This document shows positions 40,210-49,712 of a stretch of DNA of 64,000 bases, in pieces. Source of the DNA: Tritrichomonas musculus (Eukaryota > Parabasalia > Tritrichomonadida > Tritrichomonadidae). Within the stretch, counting starts at the first letter, position 1; every line of letters begins with the position of its first letter. The stretch is from assembly GCA_039105265.1 (NCBI GenBank), contig JAPFFF010000012.1, positions 4,030,001 to 4,094,000 on the forward strand. Reading direction: 5' to 3'. The position numbers and the translations under genes are program-made. The notes below the pieces were generated by a model that was given only the letters and a program-made list of their open reading frames with translations, was not told the DNA's origin and ran no database searches.

Positions 40210-41202
40210 ATGGAACCTTTGTGCAAGAAGTACAATAGAGTTTACGCAGATGGATGCTATGATATTTGTCATTTCGGCCATTATAATTTTGTTAGGCAAG
40301 CATCAGAACTTGGAAAGGAAGTTTATGCCGGAGTACATAATGATGAAGTAATTACAAAATACAAAGGTCCACCTGTATATAATCTTTCAGAACGTATGAT
40401 GATGATTGAAGCATGCAAGTGGGTGACTAAAGCTGTGCCAAACGCTCCTTTTAATATTACAGTCGAATGGCTTGATCAATTAAAATGTGATTGTAGCATA
40501 CATGGAGATGACATAGTCGTCAATGAAAATGGTGACAGTTGTTATGCTTCAGTTATAAGAGCAGGGAGGTTTGAAACAGTTCCAAGAACAAAATCAATTT
40601 CAACGACAAATTTAATAGGAAGAATTTTGCGTTTGCCAAGTTTACATCTACCTAATGGTTTAAAACAGTCTTTATTTAAAGATCTCAAAAGAGAAAATGA
40701 TGATTTTCAGAATCATATTCCATATTCAACTTTTTCAAGCAGCAAGAAACCAAAGCCAAATGATAAAATTATTTATTGTGTTGGAAAATTCGATTTATTG
40801 CATCCTGGTCATATTTCATTTCTTAAAAAGGCTAAAGAATTAGGTGATTACTTAATTGTTGGGGTTTGTAAAGATGATGACAATTCAATAATGACACTTC
40901 ATGAAAGAGTACTTAATATACTTTCAATGAAATATGTTGATGATGTAATAATTAAAGCCCCTAAAATAATTTCTAAAGATCAGATATCAAATATTAAACC
41001 TTATATTATCGTGGAAGGTACTAAAGTAAATTCAACCGATGAAGATCCATATAAAATTCCAAAAGAAATGGGTATTTATAGGAAAATTGATTCAGACTTT
41101 CCTGATTTCACCAAAACAACTGTTATAAATAGAATTTTGAATAACTATACTACTTATTTGGAAAGAAATTCTATCAAAGAGTATCAACCATGCGAAAATT
41201 AG
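40210..41202 (+). CDS. PCYT2: Ethanolamine-phosphate cytidylyltransferase
   Basis: 330 residues with two cytidylyltransferase domains, the hallmark of this enzyme, which makes CDP-ethanolamine from CTP and phosphoethanolamine in the Kennedy pathway to phosphatidylethanolamine. Domain 1 (~10-150) has DGCYDICHFGH (HxGH) and RTKSISTT; domain 2 (~180-320) has GKFDLLHPGH and a degenerate TKTTVINRI. Both HxGH motifs are complete. Length is slightly below the usual 370-390. No membrane segment; cytosolic. A PAP2-like membrane protein lies 300 bp downstream on the same strand. Confidence 0.9.
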   Translation: MEPLCKKYNRVYADGCYDICHFGHYNFVRQASELGKEVYAGVHNDEVITKYKGPPVYNLSERMMMIEACKWVTKAVPNAPFNITVEWLDQLKCDCSIHGDDIVVNENGDSCYASVIRAGRFETVPRTKSISTTNLIGRILRLPSLHLPNGLKQSLFKDLKRENDDFQNHIPYSTFSSSKKPKPNDKIIYCVGKFDLLHPGHISFLKKAKELGDYLIVGVCKDDDNSIMTLHERVLNILSMKYVDDVIIKAPKIISKDQISNIKPYIIVEGTKVNSTDEDPYKIPKEMGIYRKIDSDFPDFTKTTVINRILNNYTTYLERNSIKEYQPCEN

Positions 41203-41501
41203 CTTGATTGGTCTTTATATAAATTTGATTTATTATTTTCTTCTTCTTCTTTTTCTTTTTGAACCAAATCGTCAAAATACATAAAAATACCAAAGTATTG
41301 ATAGCTTCATTTTTTTTATTGCTGGTAAAAAAAATGACTTTAAAAGCATATAAAAATAGATAAAAGCCATAATCAATTTGAATGAAGAATTCAATTGAAT
41401 TCAATTTTCAATATAAATTTCAATCTACCGATTATATTTTCTGATGCACAAATTCAATTAATTGAATACTTTATCTTTTAGATAATATTTTATTTTTATA
41501 A
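41203..41501. other. Intergenic
   Basis: Contains a pyrimidine-rich tract (41,237-41,260) and AT-rich DNA. No gene is seen. Confidence 0.5.
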
Positions 41502-42329
41502 ATGCCGCCTTCATATCCGCTTGTTCGAAATCAAACCAAAGAATCAATTGCCAAATTCTTTTTAAGCTTTGGTCATGTATTCAAAGTTTTTCTAATAATT
41601 GTAATTTGCATAACATATGGGAATCGAAAATTAATTGGGAAAGCGACTATTTTATTATTTTTCTCAATGATATACAATACTTTATTAAAACAAATATTCA
41701 AAGTCCCTTTATATCCTCATCTCGGTGAAGGATACGCCTTTCCGAGTGGTCATATGCATGCATTTGGACTTTTTTACGGCTATTTTTTCATTCACTCGAA
41801 AAATCCGGTTTTCAAAGTATTCACGTCCATTATCATCGTCGGAATATCGATCAGTCTTGTCTACATGCGCTACCATCATGCTTTTGACGTTTTCGGAGCG
41901 GTTGTTTTCTTCGTCGTTGAACTTTTTATTGACGATTACATTGTTCACAATTATGGTGAAAAAATTGACCTTTTGGTAATTTTGAGTATTTGCGTGATCA
42001 GCACTTTCGGCTTGTTTCTAGAGATGCACGAAATTCAGTTCCACATTTGGCTCGCTCTGTACGGAATGGTCGGAATTATTCTCGCCTTTTTTGTTATCAA
42101 AAATAGCGGTTATCAGAACTTTCTTCAGAAATCTTTATCGCTCGCAATCACTTTGACCTTGAACAAGTTTCTGACAGACTTTTGGAAACGTTGTGATTTT
42201 AAACGGTCGTATGTAAGTCAGCTCATCTACCTCTTCGTGCCGCTCATAATCATCGGCACCCTGAAGGTCTGCCAGAGAGTCAGTCTGCCCAGGACTTTCT
42301 TCGACGACTGGCCAATCTTTCGCAATTAA
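41502..42329 (+). CDS. PAP2-like membrane phosphatase
   Basis: 275 residues with about seven hydrophobic segments. PAP2 motif 2 is intact (PSGH, residues 81-84) and motif 3 aligns as SLVYMRYHHAFDV, keeping His125 and Asp129 but with Leu119 where the family has Arg. Motif 1 (around KQIFKVPLYP, ~62-72) lacks the usual Arg-Pro. The family dephosphorylates phosphatidate, lyso- or sphingolipid phosphates, or polyprenyl diphosphates at membranes. Loss of both phosphate-binding arginines suggests altered or lost activity. Base composition rises in G+C toward the 3' end compared with neighbours. Confidence 0.75.
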   Translation: MPPSYPLVRNQTKESIAKFFLSFGHVFKVFLIIVICITYGNRKLIGKATILLFFSMIYNTLLKQIFKVPLYPHLGEGYAFPSGHMHAFGLFYGYFFIHSKNPVFKVFTSIIIVGISISLVYMRYHHAFDVFGAVVFFVVELFIDDYIVHNYGEKIDLLVILSICVISTFGLFLEMHEIQFHIWLALYGMVGIILAFFVIKNSGYQNFLQKSLSLAITLTLNKFLTDFWKRCDFKRSYVSQLIYLFVPLIIIGTLKVCQRVSLPRTFFDDWPIFRN

Positions 42330-42934
42330 ATTGTATTCCAAGTAAAAAATGATGTCTATTCTTGTTTTTGTCTTTTAAAAAAAAAATCATCGTTTTGGGC
42401 TTCTCAATTCAAATTTCATGATAGATCATCTGTTTGCATGCATTTGGTGAAAGATACTATTTAGATACTTTATATATAAATGTTGCACTATATATGTTGC
42501 TATTATAAATAAATTTGCAAAAGCGAAATCCAAAATCATCTGCATTACAATAAATTGCTTTTGTGCTATTTGAATCATTAAATCCGCCGAGATAAAACAT
42601 TTGCACAAATATTTTATATTTCAGTTTATCAGAGGCAGTAATTATATGAATTGAATATAGATTGAAGAGATATGATTCTGAATTATATCATTTCCAAACA
42701 ATGCAGAATGCTCCACAGATTTGTTTGTTGAAATAGATATTTATTTAACTAAATAATCTGAGAAACCATGAATTGTTTATTGTCTTCAATTGAAAGAAAA
42801 AGTTCAGCATTCATCAAAATGAATCCTCATCTGATTGTGCACAACAAAAAAACAACAAGCAATTAATTGTAATTGATTTTTAAATTTAAAAACTTCTTTT
42901 GTCTAAAGATTAACTCAAAATGTGGATGGAGACA
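42330..42934. other. Intergenic between convergent genes
   Basis: No supported gene. A 47-codon minus-strand frame at 42457-42600 (MFYLGGFNDSN..., ending TAG) has a protein-like residue mix and may be a small gene remnant; support is weak. Confidence 0.35.
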
Positions 42935-43351
42935 TCAATATCTCTCACCACGGATTCTTTGGGCAAGGAGGATATCACGATTCATTATCGTAACCCTATT
43001 TGCATGAATTGCACACAGATTTGAGTCTTCAAACAAAGAAACAAGATATGCTTCAGAAGCCTCTTGTAAGGCTGCAATAGCTGATGACTGGAAACGAAGA
43101 TCGCCTCTGAAGCCTGCAGCAACTTCACGAACCAGACGTGCGAATGGTAATTTACGGAGTAAAAGTTCAGCGCTTTTTTGATACTTTCTGATTTCTCTGA
43201 GTGCAACAGTCCCTGGTCTAAAGCGATGAACTTTTTTAGAACTCTGTGAATCAGGAACAGGTTGAAATCGATGGACAAATTTTGAACCAAGAGATTTACG
43301 TGGTGTTTTACCACCTGTTGACTTTCGTGCAGTTTGCTTTGTACGTGTCAT
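42935..43351 (-). CDS. Histone H3 variant
   Basis: 138 residues from the ATG at 43349-43351; the frame upstream reaches only a TTG. The N-tail keeps Lys4, Lys9, Lys14, Lys18 and Lys23. The segment that in the second H3 of this window reads ARKSTPV is replaced by HRFQPV, removing Lys27 and Ser28. The histone fold has conservative changes ([20 protein letters not shown]) and no loop-1 expansion, so it does not look like a centromeric H3. The C-terminus is RGERY. The gene is solitary, without an H4 partner, and lacks the promoter elements of the H3/H4 pair, as expected of a replacement-type variant (inference). Confidence 0.9.
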   Translation of the reverse strand: MTRTKQTARKSTGGKTPRKSLGSKFVHRFQPVPDSQSSKKVHRFRPGTVALREIRKYQKSAELLLRKLPFARLVREVAAGFRGDLRFQSSAIAALQEASEAYLVSLFEDSNLCAIHANRVTIMNRDILLAQRIRGERY

Positions 43352-43941
43352 TTTCAAGTAAAAAAATGATATCAAATTAACTTTAAATTTTGTATGTAAT
43401 AAAGGGAGGGTTTTTTAAAAAATAAAAAAATCTTGCTAAAATGGTTAAATAATGATAATTATGATAATATATCAATTATATATGTTTAATATTCATTTAT
43501 AAATTTATATTAATTAATTAAATTTGTATTAATATATTTCATATTAAGATATTTTAATTTAATCAACAAAAATTGAGTCAAATTTTTAATTGAATTAATC
43601 TCACTGAGGCAAAAATGAAAATTTTCATTGCGTCTATTTTATTAGAAGTGAATCTGCCTCATATATTGATGGTTTGATATTTGCATTAGGTGAAATATTG
43701 TTCTTTTTTAAAAACGCAATGAATTTTTTAATCAAACCTTTCATAAAAATTGGTAATTCGTTATTTATTTCCTATGAGAATATATGACTCCTAGGAAGAC
43801 TGAAAATTTAAAAAAAAAAAAAAATGTTGCATTTAAGAGAAATGCATTTAAATAAGGATTTCTTGTGAGTAATATAGAAATTTTTTATATCTACATTTTT
43901 ATCATAATATATATAAAAACAAAAATTAAAAAAAAAAACAA
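43352..43941. other. Intergenic
   Basis: AT-rich. It has a 16-bp perfect palindrome AATGAAAATTTTCATT at 43613-43628. No gene is recognised. Confidence 0.5.
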
Positions 43942-44796
43942 TTAGTCAAATAATATCTTGCTGTCTGCTAGTTCTTCATTTGAAATTTCACATTGGAATA
44001 CTTCATTGAAACGATTCAAAGATGGATTAATTTTATCAACCAAGTTATCTGGAGTGATGTTTGGGCACTGGCTTATAATTTTACAGAAATAATAAGTAAA
44101 AATTCCATGTGTACGTTGACAATCTTTTGAATCAGGTGAATCTGTCTTGATTACATAAAATGATATCATGTTCAAAGGTTGTGCATCCTTTTGATGATAG
44201 CCAGAATTAATGTCGAAAACTGATCCTCCTTCATAACAATCAGTAATAAAAAGAACTCTTGCTTTTCCTGAGCAATTTTGTGCAATTATATTACCTATTG
44301 AATTTCTTGATAAAGAGCCATTAATGAATTCAATCCCTTCAGATCCAGTCGAGCTCATATCATGACCTGTATAAAAAACTGTTAATTCAATTTTGGTTTT
44401 TTTCATGAAAAAATCTAAGAAATTTAAATATTCTTCCTTTCTTGGATTGTATAAATAAAATATATTAAATCCAAGTTTTTTGTATATCAATGAAACAAGA
44501 TATCCGTCATTCAATGGACCAACACCGAGGCATTTGTCTTCATCTTCATAATTATTAATTAATAAAAAGCAAACTTTATTGAGCGAGTCGGATGAGATAT
44601 CTTCTATCTTTTTATCATTTAATGATGTTCCAAATTTTTTCATTGATCCAAGAAGTTTTTTATTTGTTGAAAATTGACGGACATTATAAAATTGCTTGAT
44701 TGAAAATTCATTGTCTTTTCGATCTATTTTAGCAAGTCTATCTTCATAAGCATGTGGATACTTCATCTTTTTTATAAGATTGTCGATGTATATCAT
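43942..44796 (-). CDS. Metacaspase-like protein, probably inactive
   Basis: 284 residues aligning with the metacaspase at 12616-13563 through GVGPLNDGYLVSLIYKKLGFNIFYLYNP, the His block FYTGHD (His145), and ITDCYEGGSVFD. In the partner the nucleophile block is NDCCHSGTIYD with Cys217; here the aligned position is Tyr188, and the only Cys (187) sits one residue earlier, followed by Glu-Gly instead of His-Ser. The catalytic cysteine therefore seems lost, making this a pseudopeptidase that might regulate active metacaspases. No acylation motif at the N-terminus. ATG at 44794-44796. Confidence 0.8.
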   Translation of the reverse strand: MIYIDNLIKKMKYPHAYEDRLAKIDRKDNEFSIKQFYNVRQFSTNKKLLGSMKKFGTSLNDKKIEDISSDSLNKVCFLLINNYEDEDKCLGVGPLNDGYLVSLIYKKLGFNIFYLYNPRKEEYLNFLDFFMKKTKIELTVFYTGHDMSSTGSEGIEFINGSLSRNSIGNIIAQNCSGKARVLFITDCYEGGSVFDINSGYHQKDAQPLNMISFYVIKTDSPDSKDCQRTHGIFTYYFCKIISQCPNITPDNLVDKINPSLNRFNEVFQCEISNEELADSKILFD

Positions 44797-45580
44797 TTTT
44801 ACAAAATGCGAGAAATAAAATGAGGAAAAAATGTTTTATATAAAAAGCATTCAAAAAATAATGATATTAAAAAATTGAAAGAATTATTTTTTTCGACTTA
44901 ATTTTGAAAGACTTTTTGAAGAAAATATTTTTTTATTTCATTATTTTTTCTGAAAAATTCATTATCTAACATTATTGTTTTTTCTATTTGAAAGTTTTTT
45001 ATCTTTATAACAACTCAAAAAAAATATATTAATAATTTAAAAAATTATATAAAATACTTATATATTTTAAATTAATATATCTGCATTTGAAAATGAACAA
45101 AGATTAATTTAAAAAAAAAAAAAAAAAAAGGCTAAATATGAATGATTATTTTGTTTTTTGGTTTGTTTGTTTGTTTTTCATATTCATTTTGAACCTGTTT
45201 TGTTTTATTTTTTGCATTTCTCTTTTAGTTTTAAAAAATTAAACTAATTTGAGATTAGAATTAATATATTCATTTGCTCATATTTTCATAGTTCTTGTTC
45301 ATTATTTTTGTGTTTTTTTAGAACAAGCTTTCATGCAAAGATAAATTATGATTATTTGAATTGTTGTTATCAATTTATCTAAATGGATAAACTAAAAATT
45401 AGTAGAATGAAATTAGAAAGTTTTATAAAAAGAAAAAATATGATTAAACATTATTTCATATATTTTGTATTGTAGTAGAATGTATATTAGTCATAAAAAT
45501 TTTGCGAAAATTTTAATACGTTTTTATGTTAAGAAAAAAGGTATATTTTTGTTAACCAAATTTTGACCAAATTTTTCATA
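44797..45580. other. Intergenic between divergent genes
   Basis: AT-rich with a ~20-bp poly-A run near 45,110-45,129 and a GTTT microsatellite near 45,160. No gene is seen. Confidence 0.55.
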
Positions 45581-46756
45581 ATGATTTATAAAAAAAGCAC
45601 AAATCCTGGTGGTGAAGATGAGCCATATTATCATCCTATTCTTGAAGAACAAATGATTATTCGTTTTCCTGCAGATATCGCAGCTAGATTAAATCAATCA
45701 ATGGATGACGAAGAAGAAGGTTTCAAAGATTTCAATATTTGCTTTACAGATAAAAAGCATGCCAATGTTAAATTATTCGGAGAAGAGCTCAAGGCAGTTT
45801 TGCTTTCATTGCCAACAATTGTTGAAACGCATAGAACTGTTGATGGTTCTCATCTTTTCAAATCTGCGGATATTGGTGAAATTTTGATTGTACATAGACC
45901 TAATGCTCCTCCAGATGGATTTTCAGAAGATTTTGTTTTTGATAATGGTCTTACGCCGCCTACATTAAATATTGTTAAGAAACGACTTGCAAAACAAGAA
46001 GCTGCACGAGCTAATCAATCAGAATCCAGTTCAATAGAAGGAATTCAATACTGGGAAATGGTAGAAATACAGTTGGCTGCCTTATTGAGTAAAGAAAAGA
46101 CAGCAAAGCCAGTTTGTCGTCAAGAATTCCTCGATGAGCCAGATGTTGATCCAGTTATATTAGAAAAAATATTACGACGAAATGGAAAATCAGAATTTAA
46201 AGGTTATTCAGGTACAGTTATAGATGATTCAGAAATCGAAGATTTCACCAACGGTGACGATCCTGTAGTTCATATTCCAGAAGAAATTGTTGAAGAAGTA
46301 ATTCCAACAAACACAGAAGAAGAGAAAACAGCGGAAAGTGGTGAAGCAGTAGTAAAAAGTGGAGAAGCCGAAACAAACCCCAGCCAAACAGAAGAAACAG
46401 ATGATACATTCGAATCAACTGCTGCTGGTTCATCAGCAAGCGAAGAGACTTCAGCAGCGACTTCTTCAGCTTCATCTGATAATGAAAGTAATAGCGATGA
46501 AGAAGAAGAGGAGGAAGAAGAAGAGGAAGAACAAGATTTAATATCCAGACAAATTGATAATTATAAAAAGAAGTTTGAAAAACTTGAAGTTAACTATAAT
46601 ATCCTTTTAAAAAATCAAAAAGCTTTGATTGAACAAGGAAATCAAGTCATGATAGACAAAATTAATGAAAAAGTTAATTCGGTCAAAAAAATTATGGATG
46701 AAACAACTGCTTCTATTGATGCTCTTATTGCAAAGCAGGCTCAGAATCGGAAATAA
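45581..46756 (+). CDS. TAF7: TFIID subunit TAF7
   Basis: 391 residues from ATG 45581; the frame extends upstream only via TTG. The TAFII55 N-terminal domain is clear at ~18-150: EEQMIIRFP matches the family's ENQFILRLP, then KLFGEELKAVLLSLPTIVETHRTVDGSHLFKSADIGEILIV follows the family's LVDLPC-IMES-KT-D---YKTADI-QML pattern, and DNGLTPPTLNIVKKR matches its C-terminal edge. The remainder is acidic and Ser-rich with a Glu run (~308-320), ending in a coiled coil (330-391). TAF7 restrains the TAF1 acetyltransferase in TFIID. A TCATA motif abuts the ATG. Confidence 0.85.
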   Translation: MIYKKSTNPGGEDEPYYHPILEEQMIIRFPADIAARLNQSMDDEEEGFKDFNICFTDKKHANVKLFGEELKAVLLSLPTIVETHRTVDGSHLFKSADIGEILIVHRPNAPPDGFSEDFVFDNGLTPPTLNIVKKRLAKQEAARANQSESSSIEGIQYWEMVEIQLAALLSKEKTAKPVCRQEFLDEPDVDPVILEKILRRNGKSEFKGYSGTVIDDSEIEDFTNGDDPVVHIPEEIVEEVIPTNTEEEKTAESGEAVVKSGEAETNPSQTEETDDTFESTAAGSSASEETSAATSSASSDNESNSDEEEEEEEEEEEQDLISRQIDNYKKKFEKLEVNYNILLKNQKALIEQGNQVMIDKINEKVNSVKKIMDETTASIDALIAKQAQNRK

Positions 46757-47044
46757 TTTATTTATATATTTTTATGTTTTGTGATTTTAATTAAATCAAT
46801 ATTCGATTTTTTTTTTTTTTTTCTTTTTGAATATTATTTTGGAAGATCTAAATATTTTGTTTAACGTTTAATAAAAGAGCATCATCTACTAGTTGTTGTT
46901 TTGTTAACAAATATATATATATGTATATATACATATATATATGTATATATACATATATATATGTATATATACATATATATTTTATTTTATTTTATATAAA
47001 TATATATGCATGCACATATAATAATAATATTATATAACTTCTGA
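46757..47044. other. Intergenic with palindromic TA microsatellite
   Basis: Includes a poly-T run near 46,810 and the repeat annotated at 46911-46980. Confidence 0.6.
46911..46980. repeat. TA-rich tandem repeat, 20-bp unit x3
   Basis: Unit atatatatatgtatatatac in three perfect head-to-tail copies. Each unit is self-complementary, so the tract can extrude as a cruciform. Confidence 0.85.
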
Positions 47045-47332
47045 TTATATTGTTCGCATTTGATTTTCATTAAAATCACAAGCAAGTGCAATCTGTAAAG
47101 CAACTGGGAAATTATTTTCTGTTTCTTCTACCAAGATCAAAATTAATTCTTTTTGTTCACCAGATAATTGTCCTCTATGTATTAATCTAATATTTGAATT
47201 CTTTTCTTCATCATTAATCGTATTTTGAAGTTGAATTATTAAATCCTCAATAGTTTGTGCTGGATTAGCAAGAAGTTCAATTTCTTCGCCTGTTTGTGTT
47301 CTGAAAATAATTTTTTCTTTAAAGTTATCAAT
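47045..47332 (-). pseudogene. Ubiquitin-like domain fragment without start codon
   Basis: Open frame of 95 codons, between TGA at 47333-47335 and TAA at 47045-47047, with no ATG anywhere on this strand between it and the divergent Thg1 gene. The text KIIFRTQTGEEIELL...TIEDLIIQL...IRLIHRGQL follows ubiquitin's QIFVKTLTGKTITL...IENVKAKI...RLIFAGKQL closely. It continues ~25 residues past the domain. It may be a decayed UBL gene, or the last exon of a gene whose first exon lies elsewhere; a TTTCAG is present but no conserved trichomonad intron signal. Confidence 0.6.
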
Positions 47333-47422
47333 TCACTTTTTGGCAGTTTTTAAAAAAAATTAGTTAATGCTCTTTGATTAATTTTTGTTAACCTATATAT
47401 ATTAATAGAATATAAATATTTA

Positions 47423-48151
47423 ATGGATTTATCAAGATTCGACTATTTACTAGATTATAAATCAGGTGAAACTTTATTACGCGATTCATTTATCGTTGTT
47501 CGCGTTGATGGAAGAGGATTTACGCCATTTTGCCTCAATCATAAAATACTCAGGCCAATCGATGATAGATTGGTAAATTTAATGCTTGATTGTGGTCGTG
47601 CTGTTATGAATAAATACACAGATGTTGCTCTTTGTTATGGGCAGAGTGATGAATTTTCATTTATTCTTAATCGACACGCTACCTTATTTAACCGAAATCG
47701 TGATCAGATAATATCAAGTATTTCCTCATTATTCACATGCATGTTTGTCAGCAATTGGGCAAAGCATTTTCCTGATATTCCACTTCAAAACCCTCCAGCA
47801 TTTGATGGAAGAGCAGTTTTATATGCTAACTTTAAACTTATACGCGATTATCTGTCTTGGAGGCAAGCAGATTCGCACATCAACTGTCTTTATAATTATA
47901 CTTTATGTGTTCTAATGCGAACTGGACTTGATGGACCAGCAGCCACAGAAAAATTAAATGGAACAGTTTCTTCGCAAAAGCATGAAATTCTTCTTAAGCA
48001 TGGAGTTGACTTTAATTCTCTTCCACTTCATCATAGAAGAGGAACTACAATTTTACGCGATCATGAAAAATTAATTGAAACTACAGAAGATATGATTGCT
48101 GATGCTTTTTGGGATAAGTATAAGCATCTTATCAAAGATACTCTCGCTTAA
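47423..48151 (+). CDS. THG1: tRNA-His guanylyltransferase
   Basis: 242 residues, shorter than the ~270 of fungal and animal Thg1 but with all core motifs. VVRVDGRGF carries the metal-binding Asp29, YGQSDEFSF carries the second acidic pair (Asp76, Glu77), FDGRAVLY and SWRQADSHINCLYN match the family's DYLSWRQ and HINNLYN blocks. The enzyme adds the extra G at position -1 of tRNA-His by 3'-5' polymerisation, needed for histidyl-tRNA synthetase. ATG follows closely an AT-rich leader; divergent to the ubiquitin-like fragment. Confidence 0.92.
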   Translation: MDLSRFDYLLDYKSGETLLRDSFIVVRVDGRGFTPFCLNHKILRPIDDRLVNLMLDCGRAVMNKYTDVALCYGQSDEFSFILNRHATLFNRNRDQIISSISSLFTCMFVSNWAKHFPDIPLQNPPAFDGRAVLYANFKLIRDYLSWRQADSHINCLYNYTLCVLMRTGLDGPAATEKLNGTVSSQKHEILLKHGVDFNSLPLHHRRGTTILRDHEKLIETTEDMIADAFWDKYKHLIKDTLA

Positions 48152-48475
48152 TATCTTTTTAACTTATTTTACATGTTTGAATATGATTACATTTTTTATT
48201 TTTATAAACAATTCTATAAGTTCACTAGCGTAAATATGCATATTAATTGAGTCATTTTTAATAAATAGAAATTATTTTCTCATTGCTATTTCCTTTCGTT
48301 GATTCTAAGTTTTTTATTTTTGAATATTTATTTCAATTTTGAAATGCGCTTTTTTCTTAATTATAAATTTTATTCAATTTTCTAATTTATCGTTTAGGAC
48401 AATTACAAATTTTGAGAAATAATTGAAAAATTCAGAGGTTTCCAAAATGAAATCAAAATAATCATTTTTAACTTA
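48152..48475. other. Intergenic
   Basis: 3' flank of Thg1 and promoter of the next gene. Nothing else is recognised. Confidence 0.5.
48462..48466 (+). promoter_or_regulatory. Initiator-like TCATT
   Basis: Nine bases separate it from the ATG at 48476 of the broken tandem paralogue. Confidence 0.4.
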
Positions 48476-48898
48476 ATGACTAAAGAAACAAGTAATAGCA
48501 ATGGTAAAAACAATTCTGCCAATGAAGAGCCTATTACCTCGAATAATGATAAAATAGATTCATCTTTTAAGTTGTTTAATCCGTGTGAATATCTTTTATA
48601 ATGCTTCATTGAAGAAATAGATGAGCCTAATATTCAACAAGATAATGAATTTTATGCAGAACTTTTTGGTATTAAAAATGCTATAGATATTCAAAGATTC
48701 AGATATTATCCAGGAACCAGTAATATATATACATTTGTTGGATTCATTGATTCTATTCAATTTAGTAATTCGATTTTAAATGCAGAAATCAAAAAGCATG
48801 CTTTAAATAATCAAATATATATTTATCCAATTGAAAAGCTGGAAGTGCAAGTCAAAAATAATTTCAAGCAGGGTCACGATAATATTTCAAATCTCTAA
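48476..48898 (+). pseudogene. Tandem paralogue A of a small unknown family, one in-frame stop
   Basis: ATG at 48476, TAA in frame at 48599-48601, then open to TAA at 48896-48898 (141 codons). After an Asn/Ser-rich start it shares with its neighbour B the pattern SSFK-F-PC---L-CF, FY--LF-I, QR-RYY---N-IY-F-GF-D-IQ, and an Ile/Tyr-rich end. The premature stop lies where B has Tyr (LYCF), one base change away. No known family was recognised. Confidence 0.7.
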
Positions 48899-48922
48899 AA
48901 CAGTTGTCCTTGTAAAAAATTC

Positions 48923-49270
48923 ATGTTAACATCTTGTGATTTAGTAAATTGCGAAATAGAATCTTCATTTAAGACTTTTGTTCCATGTAAAAGCTTTTTA
49001 TATTGTTTTGTAGATGAAATGGAAAAGCCAAATTATCTAAATGCAGAAAGATTTTATATTGATCTTTTTAGAATAAGGTATGCATCCAATTTTCAAAGAA
49101 TTAGATATTACTCGGAAACCAATAAGATATACGCATTTATTGGATTCATGGATCCTATCCAAAAGAATTATTCCATTAATAATTCAGATTTCAAAAAGTA
49201 TGCCAAAAATCATCATATTTATATTTTCCCATGTGATGATCCTGAAGCAAAAACAAAAAATAATTCTTAA
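48923..49270 (+). CDS. Tandem paralogue B, small protein of unknown function
   Basis: 115 residues, mixed alpha/beta, no membrane segment. It aligns over almost its full length with paralogue A 25 bp upstream. Conserved features are two cysteines near the N-terminus, QR(I/F)RYY and IY(A/T)F(I/V)GF(M/I)D. The ATG at 48923 is inside a TCATG; leader very short. The intact frame and the paired arrangement support a real gene, although B may itself be a shortened copy. Confidence 0.6.
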   Translation: MLTSCDLVNCEIESSFKTFVPCKSFLYCFVDEMEKPNYLNAERFYIDLFRIRYASNFQRIRYYSETNKIYAFIGFMDPIQKNYSINNSDFKKYAKNHHIYIFPCDDPEAKTKNNS

Positions 49271-49712
49271 AAAAATAATAAGAAAAGTTCGAACATACTA
49301 AAAATTCAAAATTATAATGACATGATTATTTTAAATAATCACTAAAATGTATAAACAATAAAGATTAATTTTACTAAATATCATTTGAATATCTACACGA
49401 TAAATTAATTCAAATACCATTAAGAGATCATTAATGTTTTTTATGTTTTATCATTGAATCTGATTTATTGCATATTAAATTAATTATATATATGTTTAAA
49501 AATGAAAATATCTTATTTTTTGATATAATAATAATAACAATTTGATAATTAAAATTGAATATCATGGCGAAATCGCGACCTTTATTTATTTTATTATTAA
49601 TTTATTATTAAAATAATAACTACTATATGAAAATAAATAAGCGAGTAAAGATATTTAAAAAACTATTTCTTGATTTAAATTTTAAACTTTTTGAAAATAA
49701 AATCATTTAAAA
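49271..49712. other. Intergenic
   Basis: AT-rich. The promoter of the UIM-protein gene lies at its right end. No gene is seen. Confidence 0.5.
49703..49707 (+). promoter_or_regulatory. Initiator-like TCATT, UIM-protein gene
   Basis: Lies five bases before the ATG at 49713, implying an extremely short leader if used. Confidence 0.4.

Noticed and set aside
42985-43314. Frames overlapping both histone H3 genes in another phase
   Set aside because: Shadows of highly conserved histone coding sequence.
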